Assembly (NCBI GenBank): GCA_963819885.1
Contig: CAWFXV010000030.1
Span: forward strand, 347,284 to 411,283
Length of the DNA: 64,000 nt
Origin: JACVRX01 sp963819885
Lineage (GTDB): Bacteria; Actinomycetota; Actinomycetes; Jiangellales; Jiangellaceae
Direction: 5' to 3'
The position numbers and the translations under genes were made by a program. The notes under the pieces were generated by a model. It did not search any database, had not been told where the DNA came from, and worked only from the letters and a program-made list of their open reading frames with translations. Below are positions 26,286-35,377 of the stretch, piece after piece; positions within the stretch are counted from its first letter, which is position 1; the number at the start of each line of letters is the position of its first letter.

Positions 26286-27959
26286 TCTCGGGTGAGCTTG
26301 CGATAGGTCACCCGATGTGGGCGAGCGGCTTCTGCGCCGAGACGGTCGACCTTGTTCGTCTCGTACGAGTCGTAGTTGCCTTCGAACCAGAACCACCGCG
26401 CCGGGTCTTCGTCGTCGCCCTCCCAGGCCAGGATGTGTGTGGCAACCCGGTCGAGGAACCACCGGTCGTGCGAGGTGATGACCGCGCAGCCCGGAAACTC
26501 GAGCAGGGCGTTCTCCAGCGACTGCAGGGTCTCCACGTCGAGATCGTTGGTCGGCTCGTCGAGCAGAATCAGGTTGCCGCCCTGTTTGAGGGTGAGCGCG
26601 AGGTTGAGCCGGTTGCGTTCGCCACCGGAGAGCACACCTGCGGGCTTCTGCTGGTCCGGGCCCTTGAAGCCGAAGGCAGCCACATATGCCCGGCTCGGCA
26701 TCTCGACCTGTCCCACCTTGATGTGGTCCAAGCCGTCGGAGACGACCTGCCAGACGGTCTTGCCCGGCTCTATGCCGGCTCGGCCCTGGTCGACATAGGA
26801 CAGCCGGACGGTCTCGCCGACTCGGATGCTGCCGCCGTCGGGTTGCTCGTCGACCCACGATCATCTTGAACAGTGTCGTCTTGCCGACGCCGTTGGGGCC
26901 GATGACGCCCACGATCCCGTTCCGCGGCAGCGTGAACGACAGGTCGTGCATGAGCAGCCGGTCGCCGTACCCCTTGGCCAGGCCGACCGCCTCGACCACC
27001 ACGTTGCCCAGGCGCGGTCCTGGCGGGATCTGGATGTCCTCGAAGTCAAGCTTGCGGGATTTCTCTGCCTCGGCGGCCATCTCCTCGTAGCGCTCCAGCC
27101 TGGCGCGCTGCTTGGTCTGGCGCGCTCTGGCGTTGGACCGAACCCAGTCCAGCTCGTCCTTCAACCGCTTGGCCCGCTTGGCGTCCTTGGCGCCCTCGAC
27201 CCGCAACCGGGCCTGCTTGGTCTCCAAGTAGGTCGTGTAGTTGCCCTCGTACGGATAGGCCCGGCCCCGGTCGAGCTCGAGGATCCACTGCGCGACGTTG
27301 TCGAGGAAGTACCGGTCGTGGGTGACGGCCACCACACACCCCGGGTACTTCTCCAGGTGCTGCTCGAGCCACTGCACGCTCTCGGCGTCCAGGTGGTTGG
27401 TCGGCTCGTCGAGGAGGAGCAGGTCAGGCTGCTGCAGCAGCAGTTTGCACAGGGCCACCCGCCGGCGCTCGCCGCCGGACAGGACACGGACATCAGCGTC
27501 ACCCGGTGGGCACCGCAACGCGTCCATCGCCTGCTCGAGCTGCGAGTCCAGATCCCAGGCCTCGCGGTGGTCGAGCTGCTCCTGCAGCCGGCCCATCTCG
27601 TCGAGAAGTTCGTCGGAGTAGTCCACCGCCATCTTCTCGGCGATCTCGTTGAACCGCTCCAGCATCGCCTTGGTCTCGGCAACGCCTTCCTCGACGTTGC
27701 CGAGCACGGTCTTGTCCTCGTTGAGTCGCGGCTCCTGCTCGAGGATGCCCACCGTGTAGCCGGGGCTGAGGGTCGCGTCGCCGTTCGACGGCTGGTCGAG
27801 CCCGGCCATGATCCGCAGCACGGTGGACTTGCCGGCGCCATTCGGACCGACGACGCCGATCTTCGCTCCCGGCAGGAAATGCAGCGTGACGTCATCGAGG
27901 ATGACCTTGTCGCCGTGCGCCTTGCGCACCTTGCGCATCGAGAAGATGAACTCCGCCAT
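26282..27959 (-). CDS. ettA: Energy-dependent translational throttle protein EttA (ABC-F), frameshifted
   Basis: About 558 residues when one extra base near 26853 is removed. Two ABC domains: Walker A GPNGAGKST near residue 40, signature LSGGERRRVALCK, then the P-site/arm linker with KQARLRVEGAKDAKRAKRLKDE, a second Walker A GPNGVGKTT and second signature LSGGERNRLNLALTL. EttA binds the ribosomal E site and gates translation with the ATP/ADP ratio. The break falls just after the second Walker A; downstream sequence (DEQPDGGSIRVGETVRLSYVDQG) is intact in the next frame, so assembly error is likely. Corresponds to Rv2477c. Confidence 0.9.
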
Positions 27960-28009
27960 AGCGCCGACCAGCCTACGTGGTCGTGCTAGCGGGTCGCGGC
28001 GTCAGATCT

Positions 28010-28360
28010 TCAGGTGTCGATAGTGGACTGGTCGAGGACGTAGACCGCGTTGCCGAGGCCGTCGTCGAACGCCGCCCAGTAACCGCCAGGGATCTCGTTG
28101 GGCTGCAGCCAGAACTCAAGCACCTCACGCCGCCGCTCGTACCACGCCCTGACGTCGTCCACCAGCAGCACCGGCCCGGGGCGGTACGAACCATTGGGCG
28201 CTTGGTCGAGCATGAGCTGAACGTGGTCGCCTGGCATCTTCAGGCTGGCGGTCGTATCGCCTTCACGCCACGCCTCTGGCCAGCCCAGCGTGTCGCGGTA
28301 GAGCCGCAGCGCTCGGTCCAGATCGTCGACCGGCAGATAAAAGAACTCGACCTTGTCCAT
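28010..28360 (-). CDS. VOC family protein
   Basis: 116 residues, one VOC domain: FFYLPVDDLDRALRLYRDTLGWP, QLMLDQAPNGSYRPGPVLLVDDV, GGYWAAFDDGLGNAVYVLD. ATG at 28360. It is divergent from the TetR gene 52 bases away and probably its target. Reaction unknown. Confidence 0.85.
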   Translation of the reverse strand: MDKVEFFYLPVDDLDRALRLYRDTLGWPEAWREGDTTASLKMPGDHVQLMLDQAPNGSYRPGPVLLVDDVRAWYERRREVLEFWLQPNEIPGGYWAAFDDGLGNAVYVLDQSTIDT

Positions 28361-28373
28361 GGCTAGACCGTAA

Positions 28374-28405
28374 TCAACTTATGTCTGCGGGTCAACCTGT
28401 TATGT
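28374..28405. promoter_or_regulatory. Intergenic operator candidate between VOC and TetR genes
   Basis: Two related direct elements, TCAACTTATGT (28374-28384) and TCAACCTGTTATGT (28392-28405), lie in the 52-base divergent intergenic region. TTATGTTAAT is AT-rich and could hold a -10 for the regulator. The likely binder is the TetR protein encoded alongside. Confidence 0.45.
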
Positions 28406-28412
28406 TAATCCC

Positions 28413-28928
28413 GTGCCCGAGTGGATCCCGACCATGGCGTCGGCGAAGGGCCGCCTCGCCCTCACGGCGCTGGAGCACTTCGCCGCACACGGCTACAGCG
28501 ATATCGGCGTGACCGAGCTGTCCGCGGCGGCCGGCGTGACCACAGGCGCGCTCTACCATCACTTCGGCAGCAAGCTCGGCCTGTACGACGTGGCCCGCAC
28601 CGAGATCGAGCGGCGTGTCCTCGACCGGCTGCACGGCGCAGTGGCGGCCAGACCAGACGACCCGCCCGGCGCAGCGGCCAGGGCCGCCCTCTTGGTGGCC
28701 TTTGACTTCCTCATCGAGCACGGCTCGGGCCGTCTGATCTGCGAGCCTCACCCGAGCCGTCAGGACGACCCGATCGAGGACTATGTGGCCAGCGTCAGCA
28801 ATCGGCGCGAAGTTCCGATCGGCGCAATACTCGTTGCGGCATGGCGGGCCGCGCTTCGCGCCGCGGCCGACGGCGTTCGACCCGAGCACGCTCGAGCCGC
28901 CTTCGCGGCAATCACGGTCGAGGCGTGA
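28413..28928 (+). CDS. TetR/AcrR family transcriptional regulator
   Basis: 171 residues. N-terminal helix-turn-helix: ALTALEHFAAHGYSDIGVTELSAAAGVTTGALYHHFGSKLGLYDVA, a clear TetR DNA-binding domain. The C-terminal ligand domain is short. GTG at 28413, only eight bases after the repeat element, suggests a short leader. Likely represses itself and the divergent VOC gene. Confidence 0.88.
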   Translation: MPEWIPTMASAKGRLALTALEHFAAHGYSDIGVTELSAAAGVTTGALYHHFGSKLGLYDVARTEIERRVLDRLHGAVAARPDDPPGAAARAALLVAFDFLIEHGSGRLICEPHPSRQDDPIEDYVASVSNRREVPIGAILVAAWRAALRAAADGVRPEHARAAFAAITVEA

Positions 28929-28947
28929 CGCTTGCCCTGACCGACCG

Positions 28948-29481
28948 TCACGCGGCTTGGCCACCCAGGCGCGAAGTGGAGTCGGCAGCAGTTCGGTGCT
29001 CCTCCCCGTCGCCGCCGGTCTCAGCCTCCTCTCCGGCAGCTAGAGCTTGCTCCTGGACGAGCAACTCCATCCGAACATTTGCCGCGAGCTCGTGCTCATC
29101 GACAACGTCGACCCGCTCCTTGCGCGCTCGGACGAACTCTGATGTGCCGCGCACCAGGTCGTGCCCGACGCTGATCGCATCGATCTCGGCATCACGCCCG
29201 GGGCGACCGTCTTCGGTGCGCCAGTCTCTGATCCGCAACCGGCCGAAGAGCACGACTGGGTCGCCCTTGTGCAGCGAGTCACGGCAGTGCTCGGCAAGAG
29301 TCCGCCAGCAGGTGACGCCATAGAAGGAGGTCGGGCCGTCGCCCCAGCGACCGGTCTGGCGGTCGATCCGGCGGGGGGTGTGCGCGAACCGGAAGCTGGT
29401 GATCGTCGTGCCGCGTTCGGAGTTGACGGTGCGGATCTCGCTGGCAACGTTGCCGACCAAGGTGATGATGGCATCGGTCAT
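28948..29481 (-). CDS. ssb: Single-stranded DNA-binding protein, accessory paralogue (SsbB / Rv2478c-like)
   Basis: 177 residues. OB fold in residues 1-105: ITLVGNVASEIRTVNSERGTTITSFRFAHTPRR, FYGVTCWRTLAEH, DPVVLFGRLRIRDW. The tail is acidic-poor and lacks the DDDIPF tip of housekeeping SSB, marking it as a secondary paralogue. ATG at 29481 with AGGAGG seven bases upstream. In M. tuberculosis Rv2478c lies next to ettA; here VOC and tetR genes intervene. Confidence 0.88.
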   Translation of the reverse strand: MTDAIITLVGNVASEIRTVNSERGTTITSFRFAHTPRRIDRQTGRWGDGPTSFYGVTCWRTLAEHCRDSLHKGDPVVLFGRLRIRDWRTEDGRPGRDAEIDAISVGHDLVRGTSEFVRARKERVDVVDEHELAANVRMELLVQEQALAAGEEAETGGDGEEHRTAADSTSRLGGQAA

Positions 29482-29613
29482 TGGGTGCCTCCTGCGCTCA
29501 TGGCGGGCTGAATGGACGCACCCGATGGTCCCGTCCGCCGTGCCCGAGAGGTAGTGCGAAACAGCCGGCTGTGGACGGCGCGGGCTGCGAAAGCCGGCCT
29601 GTGGACGGCAGCC

Positions 29614-31242
29614 TCAGCCCCGGGCCACCAGCGCCGCCTGCCGGAACGAGCGGTAGCGGTCGATCTCGGTGTCAACCGGGGCGACGACGATTTCGTCGGC
29701 CGCGGAGGCCACTGCCGCGCCCAGGGTCTTGCGGACGGCATCGGCGCGGCGATTCCCGCCAACCCTAGCTGCGATCCTGCTGGCCACGGCGAGGAGAATG
29801 CCGAGCAGTATCCCGCCCAGGAGCAATGCCGTGGGAACGGGCAGGGGACCCCAATCCGGCGTGCCGATCTCCGGCAAACGAAGCCAGCCGACGACCGCCA
29901 GGGCGAGCAGCCACACGCCGCCGACGACGGCAGCCACTAGCGCCAGCCACTGCAGCACGTTCACCACGGCCCACCAGCGCGGCCGCCGCTCGACCCCGAG
30001 GTCGGTCGAGACGACCGCCTGGTCCAGAGCGTCGGGCAGTTTCTCGGCCGCGGTATTGACCGTCGATCGGATCGCCGCAACCCACGGCCCGGCGACGCCG
30101 CGAGCCGCGGAGTCGCCGAGTCGGCGGATGGCAAAGTCCGATCGGGCCCGCTGTACCGGTGTCGCCGCTGGCAGCGAGGTCCGCATCAGCGCGGCGTCGA
30201 CCTCATCAGTTCGGTCCAGCCGGAGACGACGAAGTGGGTCAGGGCGTAAGCGAGCAAGCCAGCGCGTCACGGGCCATCCCGTGGCGCGGCCCGCCCGTCG
30301 CCGGTACGACCGGCCAACCGCGTCGGCTACTACGTCGACACCGGCGGCATGAGCAAGGGCGTCGACCAGCCGTTTGCGGTCATTGTCGGCGATCCCGGCC
30401 GGCTCGCCTTCCCCTGCCACGCTCAGCAGCCGGGCTGCCGCGTCGCCGACGTCGGCTGCAACCCTTTCGTCGGCAGACCGCCGGCGGGCGACCGTCTCCT
30501 GCAGCACCTTGAGGAACTTGTCCATACCGACACCGGTACGCGCGGACATCGGGATGACTGTGACCTTGGGCAGACCGTCGCCGGTGAGTAGGCGGCGGAG
30601 GTCCCCGAGACACTCGTCGAGGTCGTCCGGTGACAGCAGATCTACCTGGTTGAGGACGATCACCGTGACGGCGGCATGACCGGCGAGCGGGCGCAGATAG
30701 CGCTCGTGCAGGACAGCGTCGGCATACTTCTGCGGATCGAGCACCCAGACGAACAGGTCGACCATCTCCACCAACCGGTCCACCTGAGCGCGATGCGACG
30801 GTTCGGTCGAGTCGTTGTCTGGCAGGTCGAGCAGCACCAAGCCTTCGAGCGCGTCGTCCTCGCCCGAGTCGAGAATGCTCTCCTTGGGCACCCGGTGTCG
30901 CAGAGGGATGCCCAGCCATTCGAGCAGCGGTGCGACGCCCTGCGTGCCCCAGACGCACGCCAGGGGCTCGCCAGTGGTGGGCCGCCGAACCCCTACGCGT
31001 GCCAGCTCAATCCCCGCCACCGCATTGAAGATCGACGACTTGCCGCTGCCGGTGGCGCCGGCAAGGGCAACGACGGTGTGGTCCGTCGACAACCGACGGC
31101 GCTGGCCAGCCCGCTCGACGACGCTCCGCACTTTGTCCAACAGTTCGGCTGGCAGTCGCCCGTCGCCATCCTCGACGGCAGCCGCCAGCGCGTCGAGGCG
31201 TTCGGGAAGCCCGGCCCGAGCCGGTCGGCGCAGCAACTTCAT
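29614..31242 (-). CDS. Dynamin-like/YfjP-type membrane GTPase
   Basis: 542 residues. G-domain N-terminal: P-loop AGATGSGKSS (about residue 62), LLDLPDNDSTEP as the G3 region, and NQVDLLSPDD as G4. Two adjacent membrane spans near the C-terminus (VLQWLALVAAVVGGVWLLALAVV and PTALLLGGILLGILLAVASRI) followed by a helical tail. The ATG overlaps the stop of the upstream GTPase gene by four bases (ATGA), so the two are made together, as in other paired bacterial dynamin-like systems. Membrane remodelling is inferred, not shown. Confidence 0.85.
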   Translation of the reverse strand: MKLLRRPARAGLPERLDALAAAVEDGDGRLPAELLDKVRSVVERAGQRRRLSTDHTVVALAGATGSGKSSIFNAVAGIELARVGVRRPTTGEPLACVWGTQGVAPLLEWLGIPLRHRVPKESILDSGEDDALEGLVLLDLPDNDSTEPSHRAQVDRLVEMVDLFVWVLDPQKYADAVLHERYLRPLAGHAAVTVIVLNQVDLLSPDDLDECLGDLRRLLTGDGLPKVTVIPMSARTGVGMDKFLKVLQETVARRRSADERVAADVGDAAARLLSVAGEGEPAGIADNDRKRLVDALAHAAGVDVVADAVGRSYRRRAGRATGWPVTRWLARLRPDPLRRLRLDRTDEVDAALMRTSLPAATPVQRARSDFAIRRLGDSAARGVAGPWVAAIRSTVNTAAEKLPDALDQAVVSTDLGVERRPRWWAVVNVLQWLALVAAVVGGVWLLALAVVGWLRLPEIGTPDWGPLPVPTALLLGGILLGILLAVASRIAARVGGNRRADAVRKTLGAAVASAADEIVVAPVDTEIDRYRSFRQAALVARG

Positions 31243-32960
31243 CGGTCGGCCTCCTGCTTGCGGGCCTGCCCGACCCAGACGAGTGACTCGCGCAGCGCCT
31301 GCCCAGCTCCGGGATCGAGGCCGAGCCGGTCCACTCGGTCCGTGAACCGCTCCCGTTCCGGCGCCAACAATGCGTAGGAGCGTCGGCGCAGGTCGGACCT
31401 GGCTTCGTCGGCGAGCCGGCGGATCGCCTGGTCACCGAAGATCGCCTCCAGCAACTTCTGCCCGACGACAGCGGTGCCGCCGGCGATACCGATCTCCGCT
31501 CCGGTCAACCCGGCCGTCGACGCGAACACGACGATCATGAGGGCGAGGGCCAGACCGTTGATCCCGAACGAGAGAACCCGCGCAGTGAATCGCTTGTCCT
31601 GACCCTCCGTGCGGACCAGGTCCAGGACACCGCCCTGCCAGCCGCGCACCTCGGCCGCGGCCTGCGTGCTGAACTCGTCGCTGCTACGGGACAGATCGTC
31701 GCCCGCGAGGAGAGACCGCCCACCGGCGTCGCCACGCCAGGCGCCATCGGCCCGCTCTGCAGCGCGATCAGCTTCGTCGATAAACAGCGCCTGCAGCCCG
31801 TGCTCGATGGCCTCCGTCACGTCCTCGGCGGGCTGCGGCCGGCCGCTGAGGAAGGCGCCGATCCGGTCCCGGACCCGACCGACCGTTTCCTCCAGGGAAC
31901 GGAAGAAGTCGCCGGTCCCCACGAAGTCCTGCCACCTGGCAAGCACCTCCCCGCGCAGCATGCTTCCGTCGCGGGTTGCCCGATCGATGGAGTCGGTCGC
32001 CTCGGCATATGGACGCTCGGCAGCGGCCCGCAAGTCTCTGGCCGATGCGTGCTGCTCGTCCGTGGCGTTCGCCAACGCAGGCGTGCGGCGAACGATTCCC
32101 TCGACGGCGCCATCGAGAGTTCGGCGGACGACATCGGCCCGAGCCGCAGTGTCAGAAGCAAGCTCGCCGAGCCAACCCGACACCGGCTCGATGTGACCAG
32201 CCGGCAGCATGCCGTCGGCACCGATCGTCGTCTCGTCGATCACGAACAACGGAGCCGAACCCAGTCCCTGCTCCGAGAGCATTCCGGCGAAGTGCCGACG
32301 GACCTCGTCCTCTGCGCCAGGCGGCACCCGGTCGAGCACGACGGCGACGGCCGCGCTGCGCTCGGCAGCGGCACGAAGCAGGTCCCACGGCACCGCGTCG
32401 GCGTACCGGGCGGCCGTCGTGACAAACAACCAGAGATCGGCTGCGGCCAGCAACTGTCCCGCGAGTCGGCGGTTCTCGGTCACGACGGAGTCGACGTCCG
32501 GCGCGTCGAGCAGCGCCAGGCCTTGCGGCACGGACTCGTCGGCGACCAGGTGCAAAGTCCCCGGCCCGGCCAGCTCCGCATCAGTGACCCGGGCCAGCCC
32601 GGGCAGGATGCGATCTCCGGTGAACCAGTGGGCGTCTTCTGGGTGATGCGCGAGCACCGGTGCCCGGGTGGTCGGACGGAGCACGCCGGTCTCGCTGACC
32701 GGTCGCCCCACGATCGCATTGACCAGCGTCGACTTACCGGCGCCGGTCGAGCCGCCGACGACGACAAGCAACGGGGCGTCTATCTCACGCAGCCGCGGCA
32801 GGACATAGTCGTCGAGCTGGGTGACGATCTCGCGGCGGGTGCGGCGCGCGGCGGGTGCGTCCGGCAGCTCCAGCGGCAGGCGCACCACCTCGACCCGATC
32901 CCGGAGGACCCCGAGCGCGTCCAAGACGCTGCCGGGCGCTTCGGTGATCGTCACGGCCAT
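31239..32960 (-). CDS. Dynamin-like GTPase, partner of the downstream membrane GTPase
   Basis: 573 residues. P-loop GGSTGAGKSTLVNAIVG near residue 70, G3-like LLDAPDVDSV, G4-like VLDRVPPG, then a long helical stalk and a hydrophobic hairpin (LSFGINGLALALMIVVFASTAG and GAEIGIAGGTAVVGQKLLEAIFG). The N-terminus has a helical lead-in before the G domain. It precedes and overlaps its partner by four bases. ATG at 32960. Confidence 0.85.
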   Translation of the reverse strand: MAVTITEAPGSVLDALGVLRDRVEVVRLPLELPDAPAARRTRREIVTQLDDYVLPRLREIDAPLLVVVGGSTGAGKSTLVNAIVGRPVSETGVLRPTTRAPVLAHHPEDAHWFTGDRILPGLARVTDAELAGPGTLHLVADESVPQGLALLDAPDVDSVVTENRRLAGQLLAAADLWLFVTTAARYADAVPWDLLRAAAERSAAVAVVLDRVPPGAEDEVRRHFAGMLSEQGLGSAPLFVIDETTIGADGMLPAGHIEPVSGWLGELASDTAARADVVRRTLDGAVEGIVRRTPALANATDEQHASARDLRAAAERPYAEATDSIDRATRDGSMLRGEVLARWQDFVGTGDFFRSLEETVGRVRDRIGAFLSGRPQPAEDVTEAIEHGLQALFIDEADRAAERADGAWRGDAGGRSLLAGDDLSRSSDEFSTQAAAEVRGWQGGVLDLVRTEGQDKRFTARVLSFGINGLALALMIVVFASTAGLTGAEIGIAGGTAVVGQKLLEAIFGDQAIRRLADEARSDLRRRSYALLAPERERFTDRVDRLGLDPGAGQALRESLVWVGQARKQEADR

Positions 32961-33072
32961 GCATCCTGCCCGTACCCCGTGCCTGCGGCCAAGTCACTCG
33001 ACAGATTCGGTATGGGCTTGTCACCCTCCAGGTAATACGGTCGGGTTCCGACACAGCAGGCGAGGAGGTCGC

Positions 33073-33615
33073 ATGTCGCTGGAAAGGCCCACCGCACCCG
33101 ACCCGTACGAGCTTCTGCCGAAGGTCGGGACCTTCTCCGTCGAGAGCGACGACGTGCGCGCCGGCGAGCAGATGAGTGACCAGCACGCCTTCGACGACTG
33201 GGGGGTCGGAGGCGGCAACATTTCCCCGCATTTGCGATGGTCGGGAGCACCGGAGGAAACCCGCAGCTACGTGGTGTCCTGTTTCGACCCCGATGCCCCC
33301 ACTCCGAGCGGCTTCTGGCATTGGGTCCTGGTCGATCTGCCCGAGACGACGACCGAGCTGCCACGCGGCATCGGCACGGCCGATGAGTCGGCGCTGCCGG
33401 GAGCATTCTCGGTGCGCAATGACTTCGGGCAGACGGGCTACGGCGGGCCGGCGCCGTCGGAGGGCGACGTGCCACACCGGTACTACTTCGTCGTGCACGC
33501 GGTCGACGTGCCGTCGCTCGAGGTGCCACGGGACGCGACACCGGCCGTCGTCGCGTTCAATCTGGCTTTCCACACCCTCGCCCGCGGCATGGTGGTGCCG
33601 ACCTGGCGTCGTTAG
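33073..33615 (+). CDS. YbhB/YbcL family Raf kinase inhibitor-like (PEBP) protein
   Basis: 180 residues. PEBP fold with GGGNISPHLRWSGAPEETRSYVVSCFDPDAPTPSGFWHWV and GYGGPAPSEGDVPHRYYFVVHAVD, the ligand-binding elements of the bacterial family. Cytoplasmic, no signal peptide. ATG at 33073 with GAGGAGG seven bases upstream. Physiological role unknown. Confidence 0.92.
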   Translation: MSLERPTAPDPYELLPKVGTFSVESDDVRAGEQMSDQHAFDDWGVGGGNISPHLRWSGAPEETRSYVVSCFDPDAPTPSGFWHWVLVDLPETTTELPRGIGTADESALPGAFSVRNDFGQTGYGGPAPSEGDVPHRYYFVVHAVDVPSLEVPRDATPAVVAFNLAFHTLARGMVVPTWRR

Positions 33616-33638
33616 CCACATCAATTGCCTCGCCAACC

Positions 33639-33692
33639 ATGATCGAAGGCGGTTTAGTGGGGCTCCAACCCCAGTAGACAGCCTTTGATCAT
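33639..33692 (+). promoter_or_regulatory. Nested inverted repeat between PEBP and YbaK genes
   Basis: ATGATCGAAGGC (33639-33650) pairs with GCCTTTGATCAT (33681-33692) through 12 bases with one G-T pair. Inside it TGGGG (33658-33662) pairs with CCCCA (33669-33673). The ribosome binding site CGGAGG of the next gene begins three bases after the outer stem. It could be a terminator of the PEBP gene (no U-tract) or a structured leader of the YbaK gene. Confidence 0.55.
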
Positions 33693-33708
33693 CAGCGGAG
33701 GTATCACC

Positions 33709-34251
33709 ATGGGCCTGTCTGTTGGGACGCTGCTAGCCGTTCCGGCGAGAGAGCGACCGGACCTGCTGGCCGAACCGGTCCGAGTGGCCCTCGACCCGCA
33801 CCCTGACGCCGAGGTCTATGTGGCCGAGATCGACCCCGAGCTGGCCGACACCGCTCAGTTCTGCGCGGCGTACGGCGTCCCGCCGGAGATCTCGGCCAAC
33901 TGCGTGGTGGTCGCCGGCCGCCGCGGTGGCGAGCAACGGGTCGCGGCCTGCATGGTCCTCGCCACGACGCGGGCCGACGTCAACAACGTCGTCAAGCGGC
34001 GGCTGGACGTCCGCAAGGCGTCGTTCCTGCCGATGGACAAGGCGGTGCTCGCGACCGGCATGGAGTACGGCGGTATCACGCCGATCGGCCTGCCGGCGGA
34101 CTGGCCGGTGCTCGTCGACGCCGCCGTCGCCGATCTGCCGTACGCGGTGATCGGCAGTGGCGTCCGGCGCTCGAAGCTGGCACTGCCGGGTCCGACGCTG
34201 GCCGGGTGGCCCGGCGCGGAGGTCCTCGACGGGTTGGCCAGACCGGGCTGA
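33709..34251 (+). CDS. YbaK/EbsC-type aminoacyl-tRNA deacylase domain protein
   Basis: 180 residues. YbaK fold: DPELADTAQFCAAYGVPPEISANCVVVAGRRGGEQRVAACMVLAT, VRKASFLPMDKAVLATGMEYGGITPIGLP and VIGSGVRRSKLALPG, the conserved glycine-rich pocket. The family hydrolyses mischarged tRNA or acts as a prolyl-tRNA editing domain. ATG at 33709 with CGGAGG eight bases upstream, chosen over an ATG-free upstream extension. tRNA-Arg follows 35 bases downstream. Confidence 0.88.
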   Translation: MGLSVGTLLAVPARERPDLLAEPVRVALDPHPDAEVYVAEIDPELADTAQFCAAYGVPPEISANCVVVAGRRGGEQRVAACMVLATTRADVNNVVKRRLDVRKASFLPMDKAVLATGMEYGGITPIGLPADWPVLVDAAVADLPYAVIGSGVRRSKLALPGPTLAGWPGAEVLDGLARPG

Positions 34252-34286
34252 GACCTGTGTGTGCCGCACAATGAGATCGCAACACT

Positions 34287-34359
34287 GCGCCCGTAGCTCA
34301 GCGGATAGAGCAGGTGCCTTCTAAGCACTTGGTCGGGGGTTCGACTCCCTCCGGGCGCG
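34287..34359 (+). tRNA. tRNA-Arg (TCT)
   Basis: 73 bases fold as a cloverleaf: acceptor GCGCCCG pairs with CGGGCGC, D-arm GCTC/GAGC, anticodon loop CTTCTAA with anticodon TCT, T-arm with GGTTCGACT. CCA is not encoded. Confidence 0.97.
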
Positions 34360-34395
34360 CAAACAGTGCTGTCAGACACGGCGGTGACCGGACGT

Positions 34396-34419
34396 ACGGG
34401 AGGGTCAATTGCCTCCCGT
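34396..34419 (+). terminator. Hairpin downstream of tRNA-Arg
   Basis: Perfect 8-base stem ACGGGAGG / CCTCCCGT with an 8-base loop, 37 bases after the tRNA 3' end. No T-run follows, as is common for actinobacterial intrinsic terminators. Confidence 0.5.
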
Positions 34420-34496
34420 CCTGGCGTTTGCCCAGGTGGCGGCACCGCACAGGACCGTTGGTCCTCCCGTTCTTCCGCTGGCTAAGGTCGTAGGCC

Positions 34497-35357
34497 ATGC
34501 GCATCGGTATCGGCCTGCCCAATCCCGTTCCCGGCTGCCCAGGCGAGCTGCTACCGCGATGGGCGACGACCGCTGAGGAGCGCGGCTTCTCGACGTTGGC
34601 GACGATCGACCGGGTTGCATTTCCCAACCACGACACGCTGATCGCGCATGCTGCGGCGGCCGCCGTGACCGAGCGGATCGAACTGATGCCCAACATCCTG
34701 GTCGTGCCCACGCGAGATCCGGTGCTGCTCGCGAAGGAAGCGGCAACCGTGGCGAGCATCTCGGGCGGCCGGTTGACGATCGGGGTGGGTGTTGGTGGTC
34801 GCCTCGACGACTTCACCGTCACTGGAACCGACTTCGGTGACCGCGGTCGGCGCACCGACGAGATGCTCGAGACCCTCACCCGGGCATGGCGTGGCGAAGC
34901 TGTTGCCGGCAGCCCCGAGCCGGTGGTCCCGGAGGTTCCGGGAGGTTCCATCCCGTTAATCATCGGCGGCACGAGCGACGCGAGTGTCCGGCGCACGATC
35001 GAATACGGCACCGGTTGGACGGCCGGTGGTGCGCCCCCGGAGCAGGTCGCGCCGTTCGCCGACCGAGTCCGTGCAGCCTGGCAAGACGCCGGCAAAGAGG
35101 GCGAGCCACGGATCGCAGCGCTCGCGTACTTCTCCCTCGGCGACGACGTCGAGGCCGCGTCCTATCAGTACTTGCGCCACTACTACCGCTTCCTCGGCAA
35201 CTACACCGAAATAGTCGCCGGAAGCGCCTTGCGCTCTGCGGACGCGATCAAAGGCGCTGTCGCGAAGTACGTCGACGCCGGCGTTGACGATCTCATCCTC
35301 GACCCGACGGTGGCCGACATTTCCCAGGTCGACCGGCTGACGGACGTCGTTCTCTAG
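34497..35357 (+). CDS. LLM class (F420-dependent type) oxidoreductase
   Basis: 286 residues, luciferase-like TIM barrel: MRIGIGLPNPVPG, ATIDRVAFPNHDTLIAHAAAAAVTERIELMPNILVVPTRDPVLLAKEAATVASISGGRLTIGVGVGG is the family core, then IPLIIGGTSDASVRRTIEYGTGW. It probably uses F420 or FMN for hydride transfer; the substrate cannot be predicted. ATG at 34497. Single gene between tRNA-Arg and a toxin-antitoxin module. Confidence 0.88.
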   Translation: MRIGIGLPNPVPGCPGELLPRWATTAEERGFSTLATIDRVAFPNHDTLIAHAAAAAVTERIELMPNILVVPTRDPVLLAKEAATVASISGGRLTIGVGVGGRLDDFTVTGTDFGDRGRRTDEMLETLTRAWRGEAVAGSPEPVVPEVPGGSIPLIIGGTSDASVRRTIEYGTGWTAGGAPPEQVAPFADRVRAAWQDAGKEGEPRIAALAYFSLGDDVEAASYQYLRHYYRFLGNYTEIVAGSALRSADAIKGAVAKYVDAGVDDLILDPTVADISQVDRLTDVVL

Positions 35358-35360
35358 TCG

Positions 35361-35377
35361 TGTACCATGTGTACATG
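35361..35377 (+). promoter_or_regulatory. Operator and leaderless promoter of the Phd/RelE module
   Basis: Inverted repeat TGTAC-CATGT-GTACA (35361-35375) ends at the A of the antitoxin ATG. TACCAT (35363-35368) matches the -10 pattern TAnnnT and lies six bases before that ATG. Antitoxin binding here would repress the module. Confidence 0.65.
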
